Source: Halictus rubicundus (taxonomy: Eukaryota > Arthropoda > Insecta > Hymenoptera > Halictidae). From it: 64,000 bases of DNA. The DNA is taken from assembly GCF_050948215.1 (NCBI RefSeq), contig NC_135149.1:2108001-2172000 (forward strand). The letters are read 5' to 3'. The position numbers were made by a program, and so were the translations under genes. The notes under the pieces were generated by a model that did not search any database, was not told the origin of the DNA, and worked only from the letters and a program-made list of their open reading frames with translations. Below, piece after piece: positions 11,712-24,329 of the stretch (the stretch's first letter is position 1; each line of letters opens with the position of its first letter).

Positions 11712-14700
11712 ATGTATAGACTATTAGTTGGACAAAGGCGAACGTTCTTCACTAGTTCGGTTAAAAATAAAGTGAACGAAAAAATAGCTCGTGGTACCAA
11801 AGTAAAAGCCACGTTGAAAAAAAGCAACAAGTATTCGGAAACTGTTCTACTTCCACGAACTCTGTTTCCAGTGCAAATTAATGGAAAAGAACGGATCGAA
11901 AAAGACGAGTATCTAACTACGGTAAGAAATTTATATACACATATACAATTTTGAAAGAATTAAGTAATTTTTCGTTTACTCGACTACGTATGTACCTTCC
12001 ACTACATTGTGTTTTTCTAGAAATGTGGTTTTTCCGAATTATACGAATGGCAAAGGAAAAATCTGTTGGGATCAGAGTTTGTTTTACACGATGGACCTCC
12101 TTACGCCAATGGAATTCCACACATGGGACATGCTATTAATAAGGTGATAGCTCCACTACGATGTTCATAGTGTCTTTATTTTGTCATTTTTCGTTGCTTT
12201 GCTTACAGATTCTTAAAGACGTCACGTTGAGGAGCAATGTCATGCAGGGTAAACGCGTTCATTATGTCCCTGGTTGGGACTGTCATGGACTACCGATCGA
12301 GCTGAAAGCTATTCAAGATATCAATGTGCAAGATCCTTTAACGATCAGGCAGCAAGGTAAGAGTTCAGAGCATGATTTCCAAGCGATATTAATTCTTGTC
12401 GCAAAGTTTTAATTTTGTTTTACAATAATCATAGCTCGAGAATACGCGGAGAAAGCTGTTATTCAACAGAGACGAGCTTTTCAATCTTGGGGCGTTACGG
12501 CCGATTGGAAAGAATCTGGATGTTACTTTACAAATCGGTCTTCGTACGTAAAAAACCAACTTCGACAATTTATAAAGTTGTACGAACAGGGTGTTATATT
12601 TAGGGATTTCATGCCTGTCTACTGGTCAGCTTCTTCCAGGTACAATGAAATATTAAATTTGATTTTATTTTGAGGGGTTGTAAGATTCGTTTGGTATCAT
12701 TATATCGTAGAACAGCACTAGCAGAATCTGAATTGGAATACAACGAGAAGCATCAAAGTAAAAGCGCGATCGTTCGTATGCGCATCGATGATTTGCCGAA
12801 AAAATTGAATCGATTAAAAAATCGTGTCGTATACGCGCTTACATGGACGACAACGCCTTGGACTTTGGTAGCCAATCGAGCTCTTTGTTTTTCAACGGAT
12901 GGCATGTATTGCGTCGCCGAAGATACCAGGGGAAACTTGAACATCATCGGGGAGGAGTTGTTGAAAAACGTTGAAACCAAAATCGGCCCACTGAAGCCAA
13001 TAATGCGCTTTGAAGGTAGTCTCGATTGTCTCTGTTATAATCCGTGGTAGAAATTATTCGAATGGTTTGACTATGTCCGCGCGATCGGTATTGATGTTTC
13101 AGGCAAAGAATTGGAGGGTACCACGTATCTTCATCCGTTTGAGAAAATTAGATTGCCTTTCTTAGCTGCGCAACACGTCACGATGACTGTAGGAACGGGT
13201 CTGGTTCACACTGCTCCCGCACATGGTCGGGAAGACTTTTTAGTCGCGTTGGAGAATAAAATGCCTGTCGTGAGTACATAATATTGAAATTTATAGTATA
13301 CAACAGTTTCGAACGAACATGCTGAAGTATGTGTTTTAATCGCTGATGATTCGTGAAACTTTTTATGTGTAGGTATCCATGGTAGATGTGAAAGGTCGAT
13401 TCACCGAAGCAGCTGGTTCAGAATTTCAAGGACTGAGCGTATTGACGGAAGGAACGGATAAAGTTTTACACAGTATCGCGGATGATGTGTTACACGTCGA
13501 AATGTTCACGCATAGTTATCCGTACGATTGGCGAACAAAACAGCCGGTGTTTATTCGCGCCAGCAGTCAATGGTTCTTCAATATAAATTCCGTGAGGGAC
13601 AAAGCCATTGTAAGATATCCTTTTTCACATTTCCTCTTTTATACGCATGTAGACTATAGTAGTAGACCTATAGTTGACGTATGGCTCGTGCGATAGATGA
13701 TTAATGGAAATGAGTGTATCGTGTTTGCACAAGGACAGTGTCAAGGACATAGAAATATATCCTGAATGCAATCGCACATCTTTTACGAATGCTCTGATCG
13801 CTGGAATAAAAGATCGACCATATTGGTGTATCTCGCGGCAACGTTCCTGGGGAATACCCATACCTGTGCTTTACAGTAAAAAAACTGGTAAACCGTTTAC
13901 GAGCAGGTATACTTCATGAGGATCTGCAATACATTATCGTTTTTACTGTTGTGTTCTTCTGATCTTCGATATTCTTTTAGGGCATTGATCGAACGTCTGT
14001 GTCATTCGATCGATCAGTACGGTCCCGACTGTTGGTGGAAATATTCCGAGGAAGAATTACTAGGATTGGACGTGATTCAACAGATGAACGTTCCCATAGA
14101 CGACATGGAAAAAGGAAAGGTAAACACTTCCGTGAAGAATATAGTATATGTACATAGAATCCAAGATTGATAGCGCGAATACTTTTCTCAGGATATCCTG
14201 GACATTTGGTTCGACAGTGGCATATCGTGGTCAGCAGTTTTGCCGGAAGGCAAAGCAAACCTTTATTTAGAGGGATACGATCAATTCGGTGGTTGGTTTC
14301 AATCGTCGTTGATAACGTCTATCGCTTTACAAGACAGACCACCTTATCAGTAAGCGAAACATCTATCAATTGGGAGGGATGTGTCGAGAAGATTGAGATA
14401 TTCATTTGATATTCGTTTTTGCGATTTTAGGGCGCTATTCGTGCATGGATTTGCAGTCGACGAAAATGGATCAAAGATGTCAAAATCCATAGGAAATGTA
14501 ATCAATCCTGAAGAAATTCTCCTAGGTGGAGCCAATTTGGAAAAAAAGCCGATTTATGGCGTCGATGTTTTAAGGTATATGAGTGCACGGTACACTTTTG
14601 AAAGCAATGAACCTAATGAAATTATCTGACGAAACCTATAATATTCATCGAATTGTTTTCCGTTTATTTTTTCCAAAGGTGGTGGGTGGCTAGTCATGGG

Positions 14701-16986
14701 TCTCAGCATTTGCAAGTGCCTGTCTCGAAAGCATTACTCGATGGTAGCAAACAATCCATTCATAGAATACGTTCGATATTGCGTTTCCTTTTGGGAGCTT
14801 TATGTTCGCACCGTCAAGACGTGCGCTGCGAGCCACAGTACCGAATCATCGACAAATACATGATGTACAGATTGTATGGTTACAACAAAGAGGTAGCGTA
14901 ACCCTATGAATCTTTTTCAAAATTGAATTTTTTGGTAATTATATAGAAGTTGGTCCTCCTCACCGATTTTGATGACCTTGAAATATGTTGCCAAGGTCAT
15001 CATTCTGAATAACTTTTTCCGATACAGTGAATCCGCTTTATATGCCGGAAACTCGGGTCTTGTCGTGCTCGGGGCAATGTTCTTTGATGAAGTTTCGAAC
15101 GTAGAAAGGACAGCAATAGTCTGACGTCTTTTACAGCCAACATCGGTCTGTAAACACGCAGTAATTCATATGTCCTACACGTTACGTGCCAAAGTCACAG
15201 CGTCGCCAATGCTGCCGACGAGACTCTACTTTCATTGGTGCAGTGCTGAATCTAGAAAAGGACAGCGAAGCTCGAGAACTTCTTTATTTTTTATTATTTT
15301 TTTATGGGACTTGCACCAACATATTCGTGGCATTTTTCTGATTAAAATGAAACCAAATATGATATAATTCCGATGATATTTACGTGTGTAATGAACGATG
15401 AAAGTTACTTCCCATTACAATTACATTAACGGAAAATTAGTGTAAATGTGATCTGAATTATATCGCGTTTAGTATCATTTTAATCAGAATAACGCCACGA
15501 ATATGTTGGCAAAAGTTTCATAAAAAAATAAAGAAGTTTTGTAATTGGATTCGTAGTGGTCTTCTGGTCTCACACCGATATACCCGACCGGTGTCATGTT
15601 CATACTTCTCAGCGGCGGCGGCTCTCGAGCTTCTGGGCCCCTCACGGGGTATGCCCCGTGGTAGTAGGGATATTTCGACGTCGGCTAACTTAGAAGTGTA
15701 GGCCACGTATAATCCGTTTTCACTGTACATGTTACTGCCGCTCGATTTTAGTTTTTGAGATATTCGCTAAAAACTATTGCTACTACCGTATTGAAGTTTC
15801 CGTATTCTTGCACGCTCCGTGGCAACGTAAGCCTGTTCCGGCGCGGCGTCTGTTTACTTTTTTTTTGTAAAGACGCTGTGAAGATGAGAGAGAATACAGG
15901 GTCTTATTCTGGTCATACATACTTACATAAGGTGAGCTTTCAATTTTGAAAGACTACTCTTCGATTTTCGTATGCCTGGGCGGGCAGTGTCTTGCGAATA
16001 TCTCGAAAACTAAAATCGAGCGGCGGTAACACGTATAGGGAAAAGTTGTTCAGAATGATGACCTTGACAACATATTTCAAGGTCATCAAAATCAGTGAGG
16101 AGGACCAACTTCTATATAATTACCAATTTTTCATTTTACTCTACGACTAATAATGCGTTTCACGATAATTTTCTACTTCGTTAGATGTTACAACATTACA
16201 ACGGTTACAAATATCATCACGCCAGTAAAACGATTATGAATTTCGTAGCAAACGATGTATCGGCTCTGTACTGTTTCCTTATCAAAGACAGACTCTACTG
16301 CGACGAAATTACATCACCGTTGCGTATCGCGGTTATTGAAGTTCTCAGAGCAACTTTGACCATTCTTTTGAGAACTATGGCTCCGATTGTACCGCATCTG
16401 GTCGAAGAAGCATGGTTACATCATCCGGAAAATCACGATGAAAGTAAAGTACCGTTCTACCGTACATCGTACGAGATTCCAGAGTCTTGGAACGATCAAA
16501 CAATCGTAGAACGCGTGGACGCGGCCCTTCGTATAAGAAAACAATTTCAAAACATCACCGGTACAAATAGATGGCAATCGTCTGTTACTATAGAAGCCAC
16601 GAAACAGGATTTCCTCTGGCTCTCCGTAAGTATCGTGTTTCTACGGAAAATGCAAACGAAATATAAAAAATAAACCGAGAATACATTGTATAGGAGAATA
16701 TCTAATTTGGTGTTTGTTTCTTTCTTTCTATGTCGTGCAGCTTCTGCACGATAACAAGATACAATCGACGTCCGAATTGTGTGAAATATTGCAAGCATCT
16801 TCGATAAATTTGATCGAGAACCAAACCATTGCCGAAACGAACATTCAAGTGAATGCTGTCCAGAAAGTTTTATGCGAACGATGTAGAAGGTATCCCGAAG
16901 AACGTGAAGATGGCTTGTGTTCGCGTTGTGCCGACATGATTGTCCAAGAGAAATCCACGCTCGTTAATTACAGTGGAAAAGAGTAA
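11712..16986 (+). CDS. IARS2: Isoleucyl-tRNA synthetase, mitochondrial
   Basis: Class I aminoacyl-tRNA synthetase charging mitochondrial tRNA-Ile. Fourteen exons: 11712-11921, 12021-12143, 12209-12356, 12435-12639, 12711-13015, 13103-13269, 13373-13609, 13734-13906, 13981-14119, 14192-14349, 14431-14574, 14679-14892, 16185-16625 and 16741-16986. All are in phase, giving 969 residues. The ATP-binding HIGH-like motif is HMGH at residues 104-107 after GPPYANGIP. The KMSKS motif is intact at 637-641 (GSKMSKSIGN). The editing-domain signatures TWTTTPWTL and GTGLVHTAPAHG.ED are present. The C-terminus has a four-cysteine zinc motif (C933, C936, C948, C951) typical of bacterial/mitochondrial IleRS. 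The first residues are Arg/Ser/Thr rich with few acids, consistent with a mitochondrial presequence. The long twelfth-to-thirteenth exon gap (14893-16184) is an intron filled by an inverted-repeat element. It is tail-to-tail with GCP6. Confidence 0.94.
14932..16126. mobile_element. Inverted-repeat DNA element inside an IARS2 intron
   Basis: About 1.2 kb bounded by matching inverted repeats of at least 80 bp. The left one begins TTGGTAATTATATAGAAG and carries the stretch GGTCCTCCTCAC; the right one is its reverse complement, ending at 16126. A second, shorter inverted repeat is nested inside (about 15276-15350 against 15470-15545). That inner segment is related to the core spacer of the giant palindromes at 25057-25150 and 56440-56530. 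No coding capacity is seen. The target duplication is unclear because the flanks are T-rich on both sides. Confidence 0.8.
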
Positions 16987-17136
16987 GAAAAGATACGCTA
17001 ATGTAATATTAACGTCCAGCAGCGTCACCACCGGCTTTGTTGATTCTTTCTCTCTCTCTATCATTTTTTTTTTTGTTTTTATTAATCGTTAACTTACGAT
17101 GAAAGATACAAATTTCAAAGATAATAAATTAACGTT

Positions 17137-20100
17137 TCATAAGTCTGAAGGTTCCGTTGAAGAACCGCGATAAGATTTTACAGTTAAGTCGTATAAATGA
17201 TTTATGTTAAGGGCATTTAAAAAATGCATTAAATGTGGCTGATAACCGCTAGTAGCTAATTTAAACGCAACATGCGCCATGTATGCGCGTAATTCGCAAA
17301 ACGCTTGATACATTTGTTCTAGTCTCTTAAAATTGGGATGTACGCATACCGTAGATTTCATGGTCCATCTTTGAGATCGTAATCTATTGTGAAATTTCAA
17401 GATAACTTTAAATATATTGTTTAAACATACGCGTACTTTTTCACCACGAGCATTGAGCATACATCTGTAAAAAGAAACGAATAAGACGAGTAAGGAAAAG
17501 GCCATTCTATGAAAACCCGTAAATTTCTTACCTCGAAAGTATTCGTTTTATGTAATTTACATGCGACAAATATATTTGATCCAGGGTCAAAGAATTTTCT
17601 AAATCTTTCTCAAATTCAGTCCAACTAGCGTATAAGACGCTACACGTTAAATAATTATGCAACGCGTTCATAAACTGCGTCATCGAATGTCTGTAGAGCT
17701 GCAACTGTGAACAAATCGACACGAGCATCATTGTATGTATATTGTACATAAATTCTGTGATCGACAAACGAAAGTCAACTCACCTTATGATATTGTGGCG
17801 ACGCGAGTGTTTTCCGTTCTCTCTTCATGATATTGAAATCTTCTTGTAACACCCATGATACCCGGCCGCTTGTTATTAGAAATTTAAATACTTTACCGTA
17901 TTGTTGCATAACCGCGTCGTCGAGTATAATATTCAACGGCCAAGTTATCTTGTAATTCAGCGAAAGACAGTCCAATGCAGCTGGATCGGACATCTACGAA
18001 GCGTAGGCGAGGGCGCGTTACGATACAATACAAGTACATACATATGTAAATATAAGAGTAACAAAAAAGTAAAACTAAAACGAACGACGCATTGTAGATT
18101 TGTCGCTTACATACATGTAACTGCATCGGTGCGTTTATCGCCGATAGGCCGAGAAGTTCCGAGTTTACGTAAACGCTATTGAACGAATTAACTAGGGCTC
18201 GTTCTAGCAGATTCGTTAACGTGGCCGAATTAAATAATTCAACCGGTAACGAGATCTCGTACAGACGGGTGTACAGCGAATCTGTCAAGCTCTTGGCGAA
18301 TTCTCCGTTCAACAAGAAGAAGTAACTTCTTAGGCTGTGCAAGTGCAATAGTAAATTATTTTCCTCCACGAAGTATTTGATAACGGCATTGTTAACGAGT
18401 CGGCTCTGCACTTCGAGAGGAATACGAATCGATTTCTCCAGATAAGCTTGGAGGGAAGTGTGATCGATCAGTTCGATGTCGGCAACGGTTAAAGGAGTTG
18501 TTTCCGTTAACGCGATGGTAGTGATGGAAGGCGGTTCGTCCTGTTGCAACGCAAATATGTCGGAGAACGTTGCATCTTTTCTCATGGCGGTAGGCGATTT
18601 TGTACATGTACGAGAGTTACTGGATAACATGTCGGTAGTTGAGATTTCGATGGGCGATCGATCCTCTGAAGGATGCGTTTCCGACACAGGACTTTGCACC
18701 GATGAAGGAAAATTGTCCGTCGTACAAGACATGGGTGTTTCCAAGCCGTTTCTCTCGTTCGGAGTATCCGTGGTATCATCGACAACATTTCTTGGCAAAT
18801 CGTTCGAATTCGATGCGATCCGAATCTTTCGTATGTCAAATTCATTATTATTTGGCGTCATATTACCTTCCAAGGACCACGTCGAGTCTTTGCTAACGAA
18901 CGATTTCATCGCTGCCGCATTATCGATCTTGACAACGTTTAAGACATTTGGTCTCTCAACGGCGACGACGGTCGACTTGATGTAAGGTACCGTTGTATTC
19001 GAGTCTGTGTATAACCGATTGGTATCCGTGGTAACAATGGCCGCTGTTCTGGTTGGGGTATCGTTTAGCTTCGACTCTTCTTCTACTTTTCGATTGTTCA
19101 AGAAATCACAGAAACTGTTCTCTACGTTGTTATTGTTCGTAGTTATGTCGACGAATGCGGTGCGAACAATGCTTCGACAAGATGTTCTCGAGTAATTTTT
19201 ATTTTCGTCTTCGAACGGTATTGATATTTCTGTCAGAGGGCTCGATCCCGAGATGGATACAGAAACGGATTCAGCTTTAGCCTTTTCTTCTTCTTCTTCT
19301 CCTTTTTCTTTTACTTTTTCTACTTCATCTGCTTCGTCCCTTTCTCTTAGAATTTTCCTGAATAGGTCCTGCGAATTTTGTTTCGTCGACGTTAGTACAT
19401 CCACTCTCTTATCATAGAATGCCATTCTCTTAGCACGCCATTGAGAACGTGCGTGACGTTTATCAATGTCGAGTGCTAGATTCTCATAGTAATTCAAAAT
19501 ATTTGTTCTGCGACAAGAAAAAGATTCATTTCTGACTAAGATTAACAGTTACGGAACCAAACAGTAAATGACAAGTAGAATCAGAAAATTAGTGTACCGT
19601 TCGATGCGTCGTAAATTTTCTTGCAAAGCGCTACTTCCGAATAAAAATTCCGTATCGTACGATTCAATTTCTTTCTTCTGTTTTCTATTCTTATTCTTTT
19701 TCTGTGCTTCGACAATCAAACATTGTTCTTTCAAATTTGTTAGGAAGTCGCGTTTTGTTTGTGCTATCTTCTTCAGCGCAGCCTCTCGTTCTTCTGAAAT
19801 CGAAAAACAGAAAGTACTCTGACATATTTTTGATATATCTAGATATCTAGCGGATATTTTAGAATTTCGAAAAAGCTTCTCTTACCCCTGATTCTCGTGA
19901 GCGTATCACGTTGTGCGCGAACTACAAACTCGGCCATTTCCTTTTCCAGTTGTTTTTTACCTTGTATGGCCGTGGAGAGGGAAAGTATCGGACCAAGGGC
20001 AGATTTTCCTTTCTCTTCGTAAATACGGTATCTCAATGATTGTTCGTATAACGCGTTTATACTCAAGCAAACCTTCACTTCGGGTTGTTCAGTCAGACAA

Positions 20101-22790
20101 ACACGGCACACGGGATTCTAAAACATCGTTTTGAGATCAGTACGGTGTAGTTTGTACTACAATTATACGATACTTTAATGTTATTCACTTGGACGCGTAC
20201 CTTTGTACTGCAGATTCGTAAAAGTCGCACGGTTTTTCCACATTGAAGTATCGATTCCGTTAAACCGTTTAAAAAACCTGGAATCCCTTCTGTCCGAATG
20301 CTGAAACTTTTCGTCCAAAATTTATGGTCCCTGTTACGTAAGTATTGCGGTCGCGTTTTAATCATAAACTCTCCATAAATATCGTCGCATACGCCTTCGA
20401 ACATCCATTTTTGGAGAAACCTGAAAACTATTTGATTAAGGGGCGTATATTCTACCATCAAACGCATCTTTCTTAAAATAATATATGTACCGAAAGTAAA
20501 CTTCACAGCAAGATTTCAATAAAGAATAGAATACCAAAGCGACTTTCGCGTTTGTCACCTGAACCGCTTCGTTATAAATTCTAGCGATAATGCTACTTCC
20601 TTCCCGAAGCGTACATTGATTTTCTCTGTAAGGTTCGCACAGTTTGGCAACTTTAGTGATTAGGCTGGCCACTGGACGCACTCTTTGAAACGTTTTCAGC
20701 AACCTTTCCGAATTATTCTCATAGTTAAAGATTCTTACAAGCACGGCTTGATAATGGAGCAGCAGTTCCTTAATATTTGTACGTACAGCCTACAAAGCGA
20801 CAGACTGAATTGCTTGAATGAATATTGTAATTTCCAACTTTATTTTTATATTTATAAAAATTCCTTTCAAACCTTAAATATAAGGCCCTCTTGCGAGAAC
20901 TTGCCGCTTTGTGACTTCGGCGTAATAAAGTCCGATAAGAATCGAAAACAGTTACCCCAATTGATAGCTTCTTGGCAAACTTTCTCTAATAATTCCGAGC
21001 TTACACCGTACACGCTAATGTTCTCTCGCAAGATGAATCCTGTCTATCAAATTCAGATTAACCAGATGCGTATTACCGTCTGACCGAATTTTCAAGTCAA
21101 TCGAAGTCGATCGAATGTCCATCGGAATTACATACCATGTGTGCATAGTAAAAGGTATTTGACTCTATTCCAAGTAACATCGACTTCGCGTCGTTCACAA
21201 AGTCTCGTATTGGAATTTCTTCCACGAGGAGCGCAGAGTTCATTAGCTGTATGAAACAAGTCAAGGAGATATTATATTAGCGAATTGGTAACATAAGAAC
21301 GATCGTAAACATGTATGCTTTACCTTTTCCGAGAGCAATGGTAAACTACTCATTTGTTTCATTTTTACTAAATGTATTGAAGCTGCTGGCATATCGGTCA
21401 AAAACCCTAATTCTTTCGTACATTGTATATCTCCGAGTCGTTCCCATGTACGACGATCGAAAGGAGACGTGTCGTATACGTAAGTATCTTTCCACTCCTG
21501 ATTCCAACCATCGATAGCATACTCTAATTCATCTACAATACTATGATCCGAAGACTTCCAGGTACCTATAAGACTTTCATTTTCCATGATTACTGCTTCC
21601 GAGCGAGAAGACAAGAGACACGAATTGTTTGCTACAAGACCCTTTTCGTTAGAAAAAGTAAATTTAGATTCCTCCCTGTTGTCGTACGACTGAAAGAGAA
21701 AATTATTTTAGAATTGTTTGAATTGGTAGACTTTTTCCGAGTACAATTCGATGGTATAGCTTATTCCTCACCGCTATTTCCCGTGACAAATACGGATCCA
21801 AACTCAGGTGTTTGATAAAGCGATGGTTTGAAAACATCAGTGCTTGAGAGGATACCGTATCGAATGCATGGGTGGATATAAAATCAGATGCAACAGATAT
21901 ACTGCCACGTATAAAAACAAAATCAATAACGTTAAATTGTTTTTAAATAAAAGAAGCTTGTAAATTTTTATGCGGCTTACTCTATAGACTCTGTTTCGAT
22001 TGTGCCTTTGGACTTTACTGTTCCATGCAAAAAGTGCAATTCGTTCATAACTGTAGTTGGCATAACATGTGTAATCTGTAGCCTTTGAGGTTCTAACGTC
22101 GCTTCAAATTTATCCGACAACACAAAACATTCCATAGGATATATTTGGAAAGACGATACGTTATTTGTTGTGTACATGATTTCAGGCACAGCAGGATTAG
22201 CTTTGCCATAATAAAATATATTCTAAACATTATAAATGAGAAAAGATAGAAACCAATGAAATTTCAAATATTTTTTACATTTAAACTTGGAACTTACCGT
22301 AATTGGTTCAGGAACGATATTGAAATTTTTTAATTGAACTAACAGCTGTAGAACAGAATAAACAGGTGCTTCCAAACAAGTATGCTCTTCGAGTTCCTCC
22401 AGTAGTCTTTCCAACGTATTAGCATCGCATAAACGCCTTAACCTTAACTTCATTACAAAGACATGCTTTTGTATTTCAAGTATTGGATCTACTTGTTCAA
22501 GATCCGAATAATCTGACGAAAAAAACATAATAACCAAGTTGTAAAACAGACACAAGTAAAACTTTGTTATTACACATTCAAATGTTACCACTATGTTCTT
22601 GAAAAGTTTACTCACCAGCTTTTTTCAATAATATTTCAAAAGCCTTGCTCCGAAGATATTTGATCACTTTATAATCATGTTCATACGTAAATCGAGTGTT
22701 TCGTTGAAAAGGCTGTCGATGTGCTTGCAATATATGTCTACTCAATTCGGTTACAAGACCGTAGACATCAGTATCATTGTTGAGATTCAT
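17137..22790 (-). CDS. TUBGCP6: Gamma-tubulin complex component 6
   Basis: Component of the gamma-tubulin ring complex that nucleates microtubules at centrosomes; Drosophila counterpart Grip163. Fifteen minus-strand exons: 22790-22616, 22512-22298, 22222-21981, 21901-21772, 21689-21324, 21246-21136, 21043-20873, 20789-20491, 20420-20201, 20117-19886, 19793-19553, 19507-18115, 17993-17784, 17704-17532 and 17464-17137. All are phase-consistent, giving 1501 residues. The C-terminal GRIP2 region carries the GCP signature (LSLNYKITWPLNIIL, KVFKFL, HPNFKRLEQMY, GYQPHLMHFL) and best matches GCP6. The large central exon (464 residues) holds a Ser/Thr-rich, low-conservation insert between the two GRIP parts, a GCP6 hallmark. 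A Lys/Glu-rich, coiled-coil-like segment precedes it. The proposed intron 19508-19552 is only 45 nt. Its 3' end lies 150 bp from the IARS2 stop. Confidence 0.92.
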
Positions 22791-23012
22791 GATGATGATA
22801 TTCTTGATAGTAATTATAGATTCAAACTATTCATTACAATATAAGAATGCGTATTTACACTTCCGCGTGATGTCGTTTAAGAATCATCAACCAAAACATG
22901 TACATATTTAAAATACCTACTACAATCTCCTCGTTACGCCAAAATTTTAAATGCTGTGCGCAACATCTTTGCGCATATTTCTACACAGTTTTTTCTATGT
23001 GTGAAGTAAGAA
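22791..23012. other. Upstream flank of GCP6 before the first giant palindrome
   Basis: AT-rich promoter-side DNA for the minus-strand GCP6 gene. The giant palindromic element begins at 23013, about 220 bp upstream of the GCP6 start codon, so it could influence that promoter. Confidence 0.5.
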
Positions 23013-23082
23013 CAGAGAGGAATGAGAGTGCTCACGCCCGGGTTTTCGGCGTTCCCGATATAGTGCTGACATCTGCTCAGCC

Positions 23083-23200
23083 TTAGCATGGCACAGAACC
23101 GGTCAGTCTTTCCTGGAACAGAACCGGTCAGTCTTTTAGCATGGCACAGAACCGGTCAGTCTTTCCTGGGACAGAACCGGTCAGTCTTTTAGCATAAAAC
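23083..23200. repeat. Left subterminal repeat array of family A copy 1
   Basis: Four copies of a unit containing CAGAACCGGTCAGTCTTT, alternating between the leaders TAGCATGGCA and CCTGGAA/CCTGGGA, giving a period of about 28 nt and a higher-order period near 56 nt. Matching inverted arrays sit at about 27599-27690, and at 54548-54665 and 58225-58335 in copy 2. Subterminal arrays of this kind are commonly transposase-binding sites in hAT elements. Confidence 0.85.
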
Positions 23201-24329
23201 TGAACGCACATTATTTTTTTAACCAGGATTAGAACGTACAGCTTAATTGTTGTACATGAAATATGTAACTAACATGTAAATCTTGTGTACAAAATCTCTA
23301 ATTAATATAAATTAAGAATAATATTAATTGTAATGATACGTATTTTATTTTTTTTCCAAGTTTGTAGTTGCAAACTTTAGTTGTAAAAAATGGAAAATCC
23401 GGAAAAATTCGAACAAATACAGATCTCACATCGAAGTTTAAAAGCGACCAAACTGAATATTAATTTAATAATGAGCTATTGTCATCAACACTATCTTAAA
23501 TTTTTTCATATATATAGCTACTGTTATTATTAATTAAAAAAAAATTTCTTTCATGAATAAATATTTTTTCCACCTCAGCACCATAAGATTTTTACTAGAT
23601 GACTTTAAAAACACATTAGAACTATTTTTAAATAATTTTACTCGAAAACATTCTAGTTTACTCTTTATTTCACCGTTCTACTAATTTTTTATGGGCTGCA
23701 TTGCAGCTCTGTTTAACACTCCTTTACAACTCAATACCATGGTACCATCCATATTCAAGGAAGAACAATTTTTTGCGACGACCATTGAAAAAATAAAAGT
23801 GTTTCCTTCATTTCAGTCCTTTAGTGCGTTGGTGACGTAGCGCCCAGCACACCTACCTGTGTTCTGTGTCACATCTGGAGTTTTATGGTACGCTAACAAT
23901 CCCTATTGAGTCGCAAGCCAGACCATACAAACGAATGCATCCACAACTTCCAGAGACCTGCCTCCAAAACTAATTAAAGGAAGGCTAGACATGCAGTGTG
24001 TACTAAACTCCTCAAAAGAGGTGGATTCCAGTCGCTCGTGTCATAAACCGCATTCGATACTTCATCGACAGGGTGATCTTACATATTTCTGTAACAGTTC
24101 CTGAACACATTATCATTCATCTGAAACTGCTTTGTACGACATTACACACGCCACATAATTTTTATTTTCTAATTTTATCAAAGTAGTATATATAACAGAA
24201 TCATACAAGTGTCTACAATTACTTGAAATCCAAAATACAGAGCGTTTCTTCCTCTGCGACTGTAAAAAAAGGACTTTAAAAGAATGTTTAGATAACAGGT
24301 GGGCTGTCCTTCCAAAAGGCACCTGTGAC

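Noticed and set aside
14893..16184. Apparent break of the isoleucyl-tRNA synthetase gene into two pseudogene halves.
   Set aside because: Exons on both sides join in phase 0 with GT-AG ends and continuous homology; the gap is an intron enlarged by a transposable element.
23083..23200. Regular short repeats resembling a CRISPR array.
   Set aside because: The window is eukaryotic, the arrays are inverted copies at transposon ends, and the intervening sequence is repeated rather than unique.
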